Below, piece after piece: positions 19,000-27,929 of a stretch of 64,000 bases of DNA. Within the stretch, counting starts at the first letter, position 1; each line of letters starts with the position of its first letter. The DNA is from Paenibacillus bouchesdurhonensis (lineage in GTDB: Bacteria > Bacillota > Bacilli > Paenibacillales > Paenibacillaceae). A program made the position numbers and the translations under genes. The notes below the pieces were generated by a model, which did not search any database, was not told the DNA's origin, and saw only the letters and a program-made list of their open reading frames with translations. Location of the stretch: assembly GCF_900155685.1 (NCBI RefSeq), contig NZ_LT732548.1, forward strand, positions 3,526,686 through 3,590,685, read 5' to 3'.

Positions 19000-19812
19000 T
19001 CACGAATGAAAAGCAAACTGAAGGGCTCGGCTGACTAAGGCCGGCAGCACCGTCACATGCCCCTCGCCTTCAAATTCCTTAAAGCTGGCTGAGATTCCGG
19101 AGCTTGAAAACATCGCCAGACGTTCGGCTAGCCTTCTCGCATTTTTACTGTTCTGAGAAATATGATTTTGCTCCAATTCGCCTGCGCCTAGCAATATTTT
19201 CGCATTTAAAACTTCCTGCTGCAGGCGGTTTACGAACATCTCTTCGGCTTCAGCGATAATCGATTTATTCCAATGGAACGAAGGGCTGCCGGCGATATAG
19301 CAGGTGAAGGCCTCCGACCTTGTAAACAGCGTATACAAGGTAAAAAGCCCTCCTAGCGAATGACCAAACAGGGTCTGTTTCCCCCGGTCGATGTTGTATT
19401 TCCCTTCGATCTCCGGCTTCAGCTCTTCCTCGATAAAATGCAAAAAGGCTGCCGCTCCCCCCTGCTTCGGCAGGGGAGTTCCGTCGGGCCTGAAGCGGTA
19501 GTCGAGGCTTGTTGCCGGCGTGTAGTCGTAATAACGCTCCGCCGGAAATAAGTCCAATGTATCGTAACCAATGCCCACAATCACTGCGGGAAATACCCCC
19601 GTATTATGGGGGCAGCTCCCTTGCAATCGCGCGGTTTCCGCCATTGTGCCAAACACGGAATTTGCATCCAGCACATAAAATACCGGATACCCTGAAAGCG
19701 GAGGCGGCACGGATGGCGTGCTTACCATAATCCGGTACTTGCGGCTTTCCACGCGAGAATGCATAAGCCATTCTGCTGCATGGGGAATGACCATTTGCTT
19801 TCCGTCAGCCAT
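19000..19812 (-). CDS. siderophore trilactone esterase, BesA-like
   Basis: An alpha/beta hydrolase of the enterochelin-esterase type, 270 residues, with the nucleophile Ser152 in LFGHSLGG and a late His in EGEGHVTVLP. BesA hydrolyses ferric bacillibactin in the cytoplasm to release iron. No signal peptide is present, which fits that site. AAAGGTGG precedes the ATG. The gene lies between the siderophore-binding lipoprotein and dhbA on the same strand, so uptake, iron release and synthesis are encoded together. Confidence 0.85.
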   Translation of the reverse strand: MADGKQMVIPHAAEWLMHSRVESRKYRIMVSTPSVPPPLSGYPVFYVLDANSVFGTMAETARLQGSCPHNTGVFPAVIVGIGYDTLDLFPAERYYDYTPATSLDYRFRPDGTPLPKQGGAAAFLHFIEEELKPEIEGKYNIDRGKQTLFGHSLGGLFTLYTLFTRSEAFTCYIAGSPSFHWNKSIIAEAEEMFVNRLQQEVLNAKILLGAGELEQNHISQNSKNARRLAERLAMFSSSGISASFKEFEGEGHVTVLPALVSRALQFAFHS

Positions 19813-19837
19813 TTCCTATTGATCCACCTTTGTTCCG

Positions 19838-20860
19838 TTATTCAGTCATTAGCTTGACTGTATCATCGATGATTTTCTCATAAGCGATCAAGCCGCTCCC
19901 AAGCCAGTATTCATCGCTTACTTCGTGCACATTCCCTTGCTGTACGGCAGGGATGCTCTTCCAAATGGTGCTTTCCGTCATTTCCTTCATGCGTTCTGTA
20001 CCTTGTCCATAAGCATTGATGACGAAAATATAATCCGCATCCAGCTCCGGCAATATTTCCAGTGATAAATTCAAGCTGTTCTCATTCTCCGTCAGCTTGG
20101 TCATTTCGATGCCTAGATGCTGGTTCACGACTAAGCCACAAAAATAATTGCCCCCCATCAAGCTCACGCCCTTGGCGGCGAAACGGACAATGGCTACTTT
20201 TTTGCCAGGTGCGTTTTTCTCAATGGCTGCTTTGGCTTCATCAACCTTCTGATGATAGGACTCTATTGCTTGCTTGGCCTCCTCGGTCTTCCCTAAGAGC
20301 TTCCCCAATGTCTCGATAGACTTCTCAACATCACCCGCTGCGTTGTTGAACACATAGGTCGGTGCGATCTTAGAATAGTTCTCATATACCCCATCGCCGG
20401 CATAGTTGGCCGTATGCAGAATAATCAGGTCAGGTTCGTACGAGAAAAGCACCTCGGAAGACGGCGCCCCGCCCGAGAAATCAAGCTTCGGCACATCCTG
20501 CAGCTCCCCTTGCAAATAATCATGGCCGAGATTTCCGTTCGACCACTGCGCTACCGGCTTGACCCCCAGCTTGAGCAGAGAATCTTCCAAATAGGGCGCA
20601 AATATGCGCTGCGGCTGATCCGGAACCTGAATCTCATGGCCGAGTTCATCCTTGAATGTCCGCTCGCTCTTTGCGGTTTCCTGAGCATTCTCCCCGGATG
20701 CGGCTGGCTCCGTCGATGCCAGATTTGTTGCTGGCGGCTCGGATGGATTGTTCGCGGAGTCCGTACCACACGCAGTAAGCACACCTCCCGTAAGCGCGAT
20801 GCACAGCAATAAATAATGTGGTTTAAATCTTTCTCCTATCCTCTTAATAACTTCCAACAT
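19838..20860 (-). CDS. ferric-siderophore binding lipoprotein, FeuA-like
   Basis: Substrate-binding protein of an iron-siderophore ABC importer, family Peripla_BP_2. A signal sequence ends in the lipobox LTAC near residue 30; a Ser/Pro/Glu-rich linker follows, then the binding domain (about 65-340) with the opening DELGHEIQVPDQPQRIFAP. I use the ATG at 20860, after GAGGGG. An ATG 33 bases upstream lies inside the Fur box. No permease or ATPase gene is adjacent, so the lipoprotein must share a transporter encoded elsewhere. Confidence 0.88.
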   Translation of the reverse strand: MLEVIKRIGERFKPHYLLLCIALTGGVLTACGTDSANNPSEPPATNLASTEPAASGENAQETAKSERTFKDELGHEIQVPDQPQRIFAPYLEDSLLKLGVKPVAQWSNGNLGHDYLQGELQDVPKLDFSGGAPSSEVLFSYEPDLIILHTANYAGDGVYENYSKIAPTYVFNNAAGDVEKSIETLGKLLGKTEEAKQAIESYHQKVDEAKAAIEKNAPGKKVAIVRFAAKGVSLMGGNYFCGLVVNQHLGIEMTKLTENENSLNLSLEILPELDADYIFVINAYGQGTERMKEMTESTIWKSIPAVQQGNVHEVSDEYWLGSGLIAYEKIIDDTVKLMTE

Positions 20861-20877
20861 GGTTGCCCCTCTCTTTT

Positions 20878-20897
20878 TGATAATGATTATCATTGAG
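20878..20897. promoter_or_regulatory. Fur box before the siderophore-binding lipoprotein gene
   Basis: TGATAATGATTATCA (20878-20892) is a perfect 7-1-7 Fur palindrome. The 19-mer from 20879 matches the classical Fur consensus at 16 positions. It lies 18-37 bases upstream of the start codon, where iron-loaded Fur would block transcription of the downstream dhb genes. Confidence 0.85.
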
Positions 20898-20909
20898 AAC
20901 GATTATAGA

Positions 20910-22136
20910 TCATGTTCCCTGGGTAGCACCATGGACAGTATCCTGCAAACCTTTTGGACATTTTCCTGTGAACATAAGTACCGCTTCATCCAGCATCCGG
21001 TTTATAGCCACTGCTGAATATTCAAACCAGGGGTCGGACGGGATCGGGTGCACTTGACCGTTCTTTACGGCCTGCAATTGCCTCCATTCCTTGGAGTGCT
21101 GCAGAGATAGCCAGTAAGTTCGGGATGCCGTCTCAGCACATACGACCACCAGCAGCCGATCTGGATTGATTTCCGCAAGTTGTTCGAGGGTAAGCTCCAT
21201 ATGGTCGAATAAGCGGATGGGGCAGGCAGGCTGCACTTGCAAATCTTCATATAGAACATCCCCAATCCCGCGATTCCAGTAAGTATGAATGCGGTCTCCA
21301 TAAATCCGCAGCACCATAATTTTGTCGTTGCCAAGCGCCCTTTCAAGCTCTGTTCTCGCTGCTCTGACTTTCTGTTCATGCTGCTTGATCCACTGCTCTG
21401 CTCTCTCCTCTAGCTCTAAAAAACGGGCAAGCGCGCGCAACTGCTCTCTCCATCCACAGTGCTCTGTCGCAACGAAGAAGGTTGCCGCTATACTGGCCAG
21501 TCTGCCCTGCTCGCTTCTCCCGAGTTGCTCTGATCCAATAATCGCATCCGGGCGAAGTCCAGCCAGCTTCTCCAGATTTGCCTCGAATGCATGGGGATTA
21601 TAAGGATCCATCAGTTGCAGATGAGATGTGATCTTCATTCGATAATCGTTATAATAGTAAGCCGTCCATTTTGGATCTAACGGGGCTGCCGTCGGAATAA
21701 TATCCAGGGCAAGCAATAAACCGGCAATCTCTGGGGAACATGCAGCAATCCGCCGCTTCGCTTGCCTGATATAATCGGTAGGCGACATGCCCACCTCTTT
21801 TTTAAATTTGCGGCTAAAATAAAATTCATCGCTATACCCCACCATTAAGGCAATATCCCGCAGCCGCAGCTGCTCCCCCGCTGATAATAAATAGCGCTTG
21901 GCCTGGTTGATGCGAAGCTCGGATAAATACTTCATAGCACTCTTTCCGAAATTTTTCTTGAATAGATCACCAAAATACTTTGGACTGATATTCGCCATTT
22001 CAGCCAACTGTGCAATTGAAAGCGGCTCATGAAAGTGCTCCTCCATGTAATGCTTTATTTCCGACAACTCTTTCTTCGCATTCTGCTCATCCCCGGTGGA
22101 GAATGAATCCGTTGTATATAAATGATCTGGAAGCAT
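20910..22136 (-). CDS. AraC-type regulator with siderophore-binding domain (Btr-like)
   Basis: 408 residues. An AraC/XylS DNA-binding domain comes first (about 25-125; PLSIAQLAEMANISPKYFGDLFKK and VGYSDEFYFSRKFKKEVGMSP). A Peripla_BP_2 domain follows (about 130-390; LAEINPDRLLVVV). B. subtilis Btr has the same pairing and activates siderophore uptake genes when the ferric siderophore binds. It is the first gene of the operon, 50 bases before the lipoprotein gene, with its own Fur box upstream. The likely role is activation of this cluster by iron-bound product. Confidence 0.87.
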   Translation of the reverse strand: MLPDHLYTTDSFSTGDEQNAKKELSEIKHYMEEHFHEPLSIAQLAEMANISPKYFGDLFKKNFGKSAMKYLSELRINQAKRYLLSAGEQLRLRDIALMVGYSDEFYFSRKFKKEVGMSPTDYIRQAKRRIAACSPEIAGLLLALDIIPTAAPLDPKWTAYYYNDYRMKITSHLQLMDPYNPHAFEANLEKLAGLRPDAIIGSEQLGRSEQGRLASIAATFFVATEHCGWREQLRALARFLELEERAEQWIKQHEQKVRAARTELERALGNDKIMVLRIYGDRIHTYWNRGIGDVLYEDLQVQPACPIRLFDHMELTLEQLAEINPDRLLVVVCAETASRTYWLSLQHSKEWRQLQAVKNGQVHPIPSDPWFEYSAVAINRMLDEAVLMFTGKCPKGLQDTVHGATQGT

Positions 22137-22181
22137 GAAATTTCCCTCCTAAATATAAAAGGAATCATCCATATTTTTAAT

Positions 22182-22201
22182 TGAAAATGATTCTCAATAT
22201 C
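22182..22201. promoter_or_regulatory. Fur box at the head of the siderophore operon
   Basis: TGAAAATGATTCTCA (22182-22196) differs from the ideal 7-1-7 palindrome at one base in each arm. The 19-mer starting at 22183 matches the Fur consensus at 16 positions. It lies about 46 bases before the AraC-type regulator start. Confidence 0.75.
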
Positions 22202-22376
22202 ATATATTCTACCCAAACTCTGCCAATAGAAGCAATAGCTACTACTGCTCCTATGATGATTCTTAAACGAATACAAAGAAAAATCCATTCACCTTAGTTT
22301 TGCAAGAAGCATCGAGACCATATTATGGTCTGCAGCTCAGCAACAACTTTTAGGTAAATGGATAGATGATCTGACG

Positions 22377-23354
22377 TTATAGAATCGATATTTTCTTCAC
22401 CATTTTATAATCTCCTGGCACGGCGGTGAACCCTAAATCATCTCGATTGATTTTCAACATCGGAATATTGAGAGAATCATTATTTGTACGTAAATATGCA
22501 ATATTCAACTGTAAAGCGAGCTCTATGCTTTTGAGTTTCAATGCCATCCCTAGGCCTTGTCCTCTATACGCTCTTCTTACTCCGGTGTATTCGTGATACA
22601 TGCTCTGTGTTGTTTCGCGGAACAGCAAGTGGGCTACTCCCACATACTTATCCTGATCCAACGCAATAAATACATACTCCGGTTTGGAGCCGGGCAAATC
22701 AAGCGTCCACTTCTTCCATTCATGAAAATCAAAGTAATCTCCCGTGAAGCCCGGGATGTCGAACGAGGTTTCTTTATATAATTCGTACAGCTTGTTCTCT
22801 TTGTCTGGATCCCCGAGTTCCGAAAACGGAACAATGGACAAAGGAACAGGGCTAGTATGGAGTAATGCTCTGTCAAAGCTTGTCAGTTTCAAGACGGATT
22901 CGAAGGTATGTCTTTCAATCTCATACCCCTGTTTTTTCGCGAATGCAAGGGAATGCTCCTCGTCATCGCTTACTTCATAATTCAACTTGCTGGCTCCATG
23001 GGCTTGTGCCCATTTCTCCAGGGTGCTGTAAAGCTGCCGGCCTATCCCCTGATTGCGGCTATTCGGATCCACGACCAAGCTGTGATTGAGTTCGCCCTCT
23101 GCTGTCCAGGGCGCTCTCCACGAAATTCCATATCCTAGGATGCTACCTTGAACATCAACAGCTACTATCCGGTACCGATCAAAGCCCGCCAACCATCCGC
23201 GCTCATTCTTATGGAGCATGCCTTTGGCTGGTATTTTTGCATCCTCATCTGCTAATATTTCCGCGCTGGTCTCTTCGGATAACATGCTGTTTAATAGTTT
23301 TGCAATTTGAGCGTAGTCATCGGGAGTTCGAATTTCGCGAATGGAAAATTTCAT
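22377..23354 (-). CDS. tandem GNAT-family acetyltransferase
   Basis: 325 residues with two GNAT folds. The first (about 1-155) shows SLVVDPNSRNQGIGRQLY, a good acetyl-CoA loop. The second (about 170-320) shows YTGVRRAYRGQGLGMALK. Substrate unknown. AAGGAGTG precedes the ATG. It stands between the siderophore operon and a serine hydrolase gene, probably as its own unit. Confidence 0.8.
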   Translation of the reverse strand: MKFSIREIRTPDDYAQIAKLLNSMLSEETSAEILADEDAKIPAKGMLHKNERGWLAGFDRYRIVAVDVQGSILGYGISWRAPWTAEGELNHSLVVDPNSRNQGIGRQLYSTLEKWAQAHGASKLNYEVSDDEEHSLAFAKKQGYEIERHTFESVLKLTSFDRALLHTSPVPLSIVPFSELGDPDKENKLYELYKETSFDIPGFTGDYFDFHEWKKWTLDLPGSKPEYVFIALDQDKYVGVAHLLFRETTQSMYHEYTGVRRAYRGQGLGMALKLKSIELALQLNIAYLRTNNDSLNIPMLKINRDDLGFTAVPGDYKMVKKISIL

Positions 23355-23471
23355 GGATACACTCCTTAAGATTTAACAATTCGTATTTAAATTCTAACTT
23401 CATATTAACGGAGCTCATCATACTGGAAAAGGGATTGATCATATATATTCATTTTTTCCAAATTTATAATT

Positions 23472-24470
23472 TCAACTTCCTTGCAAAGCTTCGATTACTT
23501 GGTTTCCGAATTGTTTAATATCCTGTAAATAATCATATCCATCCGGATTGCTTAATGCATTATACATTCGTACGGCAACGGCTCTATATTCAGGTATTAC
23601 GAGGCAGGCACAACCGGTAATCCCAAGAACCTGGAATGCTCCTGACGGTGCATAATGACCTATTTGATTTAAGGATGTTTCGCTTTGCAGCCACCAAATA
23701 AACCCATGCCTAGGCAAATGCGACGGTAATGCTGCAGGCGTCTGCTGGCTGGTTATTCGATTAAAAACAGATTTCGGAAAAACTTGCTTGCCGCGTATTT
23801 TACCTTGATTAAGATGCATGTTTCCCCATGCTGCTAATTCTCGGGCGCTGACAAAGAGATTGCTCTGATCCCCTGCCGGACTATTATTGGGCCCAACCCA
23901 GTTATCCTCGACCTCGTAGTAATTGTAAATCAAAGGCTCCTGATACTTCGTTCGCCATCCAGTCTCTTTCAGTCCCATCGGCTCAAACACTTCGTCTATC
24001 ATAAGCTCAGCCAGCGATTTTCCCGTCACATTCTCCACCATTTCCGTAAGAAGCGCTACGCCCACATTATTATAAGCCCAGTCCCTGCCGGGTAAAAAGG
24101 CTCGGATCAGCTTCCCTTCATCGCTCTCTAATCCGTGCGTATGCGTTAAGCAATGGCGGATGGACACTCCAGTCAAGCCTTCGGGAGGCGTATGTAAATA
24201 ATCGCTGATTTCATCGTCGATTCGCTGTAGCAGCCCCTTCTCGACAAGCAAGCTTATCGCAAAAGCAAGGTATGTTTTCCTTACAGAAGCAACGTTAAAT
24301 TGGGACGCAGCACCCACTTTTCGAGAAAAGCCGGATTCACTATGTCTCCCCGAATACCACTCGTTGACTACGCGGTCATCCTGGATTACGTAGGCTGCAG
24401 CAGCCGTGCATTGAATCTGCTTCTGAATGCCCAGTACATAAGAATTCAATGGATTAAAAGATGAGTTCAT
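23472..24470 (-). CDS. serine hydrolase, class C beta-lactamase / esterase family
   Basis: 332 residues of the penicillin-binding-protein/class C beta-lactamase fold. The nucleophile motif is S-V-R-K (FNVASVRKTYLAF) and the Tyr motif is YNN (WAYNNVGVALL). A GHYAPSGAFQ-type segment near residue 285 may supply the third motif. No signal peptide is seen, so it is more likely a cytoplasmic esterase or peptidase than a secreted beta-lactamase. It lies 34 bases after a methyltransferase gene on the same strand. Confidence 0.8.
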   Translation of the reverse strand: MNSSFNPLNSYVLGIQKQIQCTAAAAYVIQDDRVVNEWYSGRHSESGFSRKVGAASQFNVASVRKTYLAFAISLLVEKGLLQRIDDEISDYLHTPPEGLTGVSIRHCLTHTHGLESDEGKLIRAFLPGRDWAYNNVGVALLTEMVENVTGKSLAELMIDEVFEPMGLKETGWRTKYQEPLIYNYYEVEDNWVGPNNSPAGDQSNLFVSARELAAWGNMHLNQGKIRGKQVFPKSVFNRITSQQTPAALPSHLPRHGFIWWLQSETSLNQIGHYAPSGAFQVLGITGCACLVIPEYRAVAVRMYNALSNPDGYDYLQDIKQFGNQVIEALQGS

Positions 24471-24504
24471 TATTCTACCCCTAACTAAAAGATGCTGCTT
24501 TCAG

Positions 24505-25263
24505 CTAAACTCCTTTTCGAGCCTCGAAGGTGATCATGTGCTCTGCGTGCTCAGGTGCCGCGCCGTATTCATAATTTCCCGATATAACGATTTCGCTGAA
24601 ACCCGCCTTTTCGAGCATCATTCTGAACTCATGTACGCCATACCATCTCAAAGGAAAACGTTGGAGCTCTGATTGGATCAGATGGCCATCCTTCCACTTT
24701 TCGTACTTCAAGAGAGATACGGTTCTCTGCTCGATTAAGTTAACCTCAATTCGTTTCTCTTCCAGTGTAATAGTTTCTTCATTCTCGGTTTCCCATAGGC
24801 GCGTCTTCACGGTGTTTATTTCAAAATCCGTCTCCAAAAAAATATCGGCTATAAACATGCCTCCAGCCCCTAAATGGTCATAGTAGCATTTCAGCGCATT
24901 TTCAATATCGGCTCTTGACTCGATTAATTGTAAAGATCCCCCTGGTATAATAAGCGCTTCATATTCATCTTCTAAATTAAACTGACGCATATCGCCTTCG
25001 AACAATCGAGGCCGGAGCCCTCGCTCTCCACATTTCCTCCGGCATGCTTCCAGCATAAAAAGCGAGTTGTCGATCCCTTCGACTTTAAGCCCTGACGACA
25101 GCAGCGGAATCAAGACTCGTCCCGAGCCGCAGGCTATTTCTAGTATTTTCCCCTGAATTTCTTGCAATCTCTCTGCATAGTATTCAATATCGCCAAATGA
25201 ATATCCAACAGGCTTACTTAGCTCGTATACCTCTGTGCATAGTTCTCCATAAGAGTTAAGCAT
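24505..25263 (-). CDS. class I SAM-dependent methyltransferase
   Basis: The Rossmann glycine motif is LEIACGSGRVLIPLL, followed by an acidic strand (VEGIDNSLFMLEACR) and a motif II region (YEALIIPGGSLQLI). I use the ATG at 25263 (252 aa), preceded by GGGAG seven bases upstream. The frame stays open to a TTG at 25320, but those residues lie before the conserved core. Substrate unknown. It precedes the serine hydrolase gene and probably shares its transcript. Confidence 0.75.
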   Translation of the reverse strand: MLNSYGELCTEVYELSKPVGYSFGDIEYYAERLQEIQGKILEIACGSGRVLIPLLSSGLKVEGIDNSLFMLEACRRKCGERGLRPRLFEGDMRQFNLEDEYEALIIPGGSLQLIESRADIENALKCYYDHLGAGGMFIADIFLETDFEINTVKTRLWETENEETITLEEKRIEVNLIEQRTVSLLKYEKWKDGHLIQSELQRFPLRWYGVHEFRMMLEKAGFSEIVISGNYEYGAAPEHAEHMITFEARKGV

Positions 25264-25384
25264 ATCCTCGCTCCCATCTATTATTTGCTTTAAACATTCT
25301 CTGCTTCGTTCTCCCGCCAAAAAAACATTACATAGCCACCCGGGTCTTTTTCAGCGTTTCCTCGCAGGGCATGCCCCAACCCGC

Positions 25385-25440
25385 AGATTGGTCTTATCTC
25401 AGGCTAAGGCATGTTCTAGTTTGAGCTTCTTCTATTATAT
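25385..25440. repeat. degenerate copy of the dispersed intergenic repeat
   Basis: Shares GTCTTATCTCAGGC and TTTGAGCTTCTTC, in the same order and spacing, with the copies at 46571 and 34699, but the ATTATACATCTG half is eroded. It lies between the methyltransferase gene and the FtsW/RodA-type gene. Confidence 0.4.
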
Positions 25441-25447
25441 AGAAAAG

Positions 25448-26611
25448 TTACTTAATAAGCGTTAGCTGAGTGCGTTTTTTAAGGCTTTTCCGGTTTTTTC
25501 GTTCTGCACGAAGCCGATTGTTTTCACGAGATATGCTCAGCAGTAATCCCACAGCAGCCATATTCGTAAGCAGCGCGGACCCGCCGTAACTAATAAATGG
25601 AAGCGGGACGCCCGTAACTGGCAATATACCGACTGCCGCCCCGACATTGAGGGCAAATTGAACAAAAATCATAGTGACTATTCCCATGCCCGTAATCAAT
25701 CCGAACAAATCTTGGCTCTTTATGGCGATGAGAAATCCCCGCGACAGCAACCCAAAGAACAGATTGATAAACAAGAAGGAGCCGATAAAACCAAATTCCT
25801 CGCCGATAATGGCAAAAATAAAATCAGTATGCGCTTCGGGCAAATAAAGCAGCTTTTGTACGCTCCCACCTAACCCAGTGCCCGTAAATCCGCCATGGCC
25901 AAGGGCTGTTAGCGACTGTACAACTTGATAACCTGAATCCGTTGGATCAACCAACGGATTTAAAAACGACGTAAGCCGCTGAATACGATAACTTTTACTG
26001 ATGGCCATATATGCAAGAATAGGGAGAACCCCTAAACCAATCCATAAAACATGGCGGAGATTAGCTCCTCCAACGATTATACAAGCCAGCGTAATGATGC
26101 AGAGAATAGACATCGTGCCGAAGTCCGGCTGCAGCATAACCAAAACGAGGATTAAACCGGATACGACCAGGATCGGCAGCAGTCCCTTTTTAAAGTCCCT
26201 GATTCGCTCCCCCTTATTGCTAATGAGCGCCGCTAAATAGAGGATTAAGGACAGCTTCGTCCACTCGGATGGCTGCAAGCTCACCCCGCCTAGCATGATC
26301 CATCTTTTGGCGCCATTGATAGAAACGCCGACAATCAGCACCAGAATCAGCAATATGAGTGAAAGAAGCAGCAGGATTGGCGCGATATTTTTCCACCGTT
26401 TAAAAGGAACTCCCATCATAAACAGCATCAGGAATAGACCGGCCGCGGCAAACCATCCTTGCTTGAATATGTAAAACAATGCATTCTGATGCTTATAAGT
26501 TGCCATTGTGAAACTAGAACTAAACACCATAACGAGCCCGATCCCTACAAGTAAAATCGTTAGAATAAGCAGAATAAAATCCGGCCTGCCTCTTGGACTG
26601 ATATTCGTCAA
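25448..26611 (-). CDS. SEDS-family peptidoglycan polymerase, FtsW/RodA/SpoVE type
   Basis: 387 residues with about ten membrane helices. It polymerises lipid II into glycan strands with a partner penicillin-binding protein. Family motifs: GGANLRHVLW, SLTALGHGGFTGTGLGGS, KLLYLPEAHTDFIFAIIGEEFG, and the late VTGVPLPFISYGGSALLTN. The start is a TTG at 26611 after GAGGGG at seven bases. No PBP gene is adjacent. FtsW, RodA and SpoVE cannot be separated by eye; the short loops favour FtsW/SpoVE. It lies 30 bases after the LCP gene and may be cotranscribed with it. Confidence 0.9.
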   Translation of the reverse strand: MTNISPRGRPDFILLILTILLVGIGLVMVFSSSFTMATYKHQNALFYIFKQGWFAAAGLFLMLFMMGVPFKRWKNIAPILLLLSLILLILVLIVGVSINGAKRWIMLGGVSLQPSEWTKLSLILYLAALISNKGERIRDFKKGLLPILVVSGLILVLVMLQPDFGTMSILCIITLACIIVGGANLRHVLWIGLGVLPILAYMAISKSYRIQRLTSFLNPLVDPTDSGYQVVQSLTALGHGGFTGTGLGGSVQKLLYLPEAHTDFIFAIIGEEFGFIGSFLFINLFFGLLSRGFLIAIKSQDLFGLITGMGIVTMIFVQFALNVGAAVGILPVTGVPLPFISYGGSALLTNMAAVGLLLSISRENNRLRAERKNRKSLKKRTQLTLIK

Positions 26612-26641
26612 AGATAATCCCCTCGTCCTTTAATAATCGTG

Positions 26642-27631
26642 TTATTCAGCCGCTGCCGAATTTGAGGATAAGAGCACCTCCATATAATCCTGCAAATGAC
26701 TTTGGTCGACGGTAATGACGGATGCGCCTTTGATCTTCTCCTCACGCAGCATGTCCAGCGGCGGAAGCTGGTAGGAATGTATGGAATCCTGTTTGATTTG
26801 GTAACACAACCCGGCTAGCTTAAGCATCGTTCTTGAATCCATATTCGTCTCCACATAAGGAGCAATTTGATTTAATATCTGGGGCAAATTCATTAAAGTT
26901 GCGACATTTTTCATTTTCTTGGCAACAGCCTTCAAGAACTCGCGTTGGCGTTCTGTTCGCGCATAGTCCGAAAGAGCGTCATTGCGGAATCTGACGTATT
27001 GCAGCGCCTTGTTTCCGTCGAGATGCTGCATCCCTTCCTTCAAATCAATCTGGTAGTGCGGATTATCCGCCGTATCGGTATACTTCATATCCTTCTCAAC
27101 ATAGAAGTCTACCCCGCCAATGGCGTCAATCAGCTTAATGAAGCTTTCGAAGTCTATGAAAACATAATTATGAATAGGGATTCCAAGTAAATCTCCTACG
27201 ACTTTGCTCGCCAGTTCCGGCCCTTCCTTTCCGCCAAAAGCAAGCGCGGTATTAATGCGGTTCATTCCGCGCCCTGGGATCTCGACATAGGTGTCCCGCA
27301 GGATCGAGAACAAGTGAACCGTCTTCCTTACAGGATCGATCGAAGCGACCATGATCGTATCTGAACGTCCAGGATCCTCGTCCAGCCTCCCGTCACCGCC
27401 AAGCAGCAGGATATTTAATTGCTCTTCCCCTTCCCATTCCGGAAGGCTATATGCTTCTGGCTGCTGTTCCTCCCCGGCCGTTTGTTCATGCTTCTTCTGA
27501 ATTTGTTGTCCAAAATGAATGAAAGAATAAGCGTAATAGCTTATGCCTATCAATAATAGAATTGCCAGGGGGAAGCCCAGCTTCCATCCCCAACCCCTTC
27601 TTCTTTTCCGAGACTTGTCTGCTCTAATCAT
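26642..27631 (-). CDS. LytR-CpsA-Psr family protein
   Basis: 329 residues. A basic N-terminus is followed by one membrane helix (about 18-36) and an extracellular LCP domain (about 70-260): NILLLGGDGR, RSDTIMVASIDP, ILRDTYVEIPGRGMNRIN, ALQYVRFRND. LCP proteins attach teichoic acids or other glycopolymers to peptidoglycan. GGAGG precedes the ATG. It leads a probable two-gene unit with the SEDS polymerase, which fits envelope assembly. Confidence 0.9.
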   Translation of the reverse strand: MIRADKSRKRRRGWGWKLGFPLAILLLIGISYYAYSFIHFGQQIQKKHEQTAGEEQQPEAYSLPEWEGEEQLNILLLGGDGRLDEDPGRSDTIMVASIDPVRKTVHLFSILRDTYVEIPGRGMNRINTALAFGGKEGPELASKVVGDLLGIPIHNYVFIDFESFIKLIDAIGGVDFYVEKDMKYTDTADNPHYQIDLKEGMQHLDGNKALQYVRFRNDALSDYARTERQREFLKAVAKKMKNVATLMNLPQILNQIAPYVETNMDSRTMLKLAGLCYQIKQDSIHSYQLPPLDMLREEKIKGASVITVDQSHLQDYMEVLLSSNSAAAE

Positions 27632-27762
27632 GACTATGAATCCTCCAAACTTAAAAATACCGCGAACGCACCATCATTTTATCCTGCAAAGGAGCAGAAA
27701 GGGTTATGAATAAGTTAAGAACTGGAGTTGAATTACCACTTTACAAGAAGGAGCGATAAATC

Positions 27763-27810
27763 ATGTTGAAACGCGGAAAAATATTGTATCTCTTTACGAA
27801 AGTGAATTAG
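27763..27810 (+). CDS. possible 15-residue leader peptide
   Basis: ATG at 27763 follows AGAAGGAG at seven bases and opens 15 codons, MLKRGKILYLFTKVN, to TAG. The ribosome site is good, but the peptide is short and ends before any larger plus-strand gene. It may be a decayed gene start or chance. The surrounding stretch 27632-27929 holds otherwise only the hairpin at 27860-27895. Confidence 0.25.
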   Translation: MLKRGKILYLFTKVN

Positions 27811-27859
27811 CCGACGGCTGAATGCTGAGCAGTTGTATTGGCTGGCTTTCCAAAATGAA

Positions 27860-27895
27860 GAGAAGCCCTTCGCCATATGGCGAAGGGCTTCTCTG
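27860..27895. terminator. perfect 16-bp hairpin, probable terminator of the acetyltransferase gene
   Basis: AGAGAAGCCCTTCGCC (27860-27875) pairs perfectly with 27880-27895 around the loop ATAT. Leftward, it follows the stop at 27930 by 35 bases and runs into TTCATTTT, a weak T tract. Rightward, no T run follows. Confidence 0.6.
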
Positions 27896-27929
27896 TGCTA
27901 GTTAAACTATAACGCAACTACGATTTTCA

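Noticed and set aside
18288..19034. 248-codon plus-strand frame opposite dhbA and the gap before it
   Set aside because: Antisense to a well-supported dehydrogenase gene; translation is Cys/His-rich with no family pattern.
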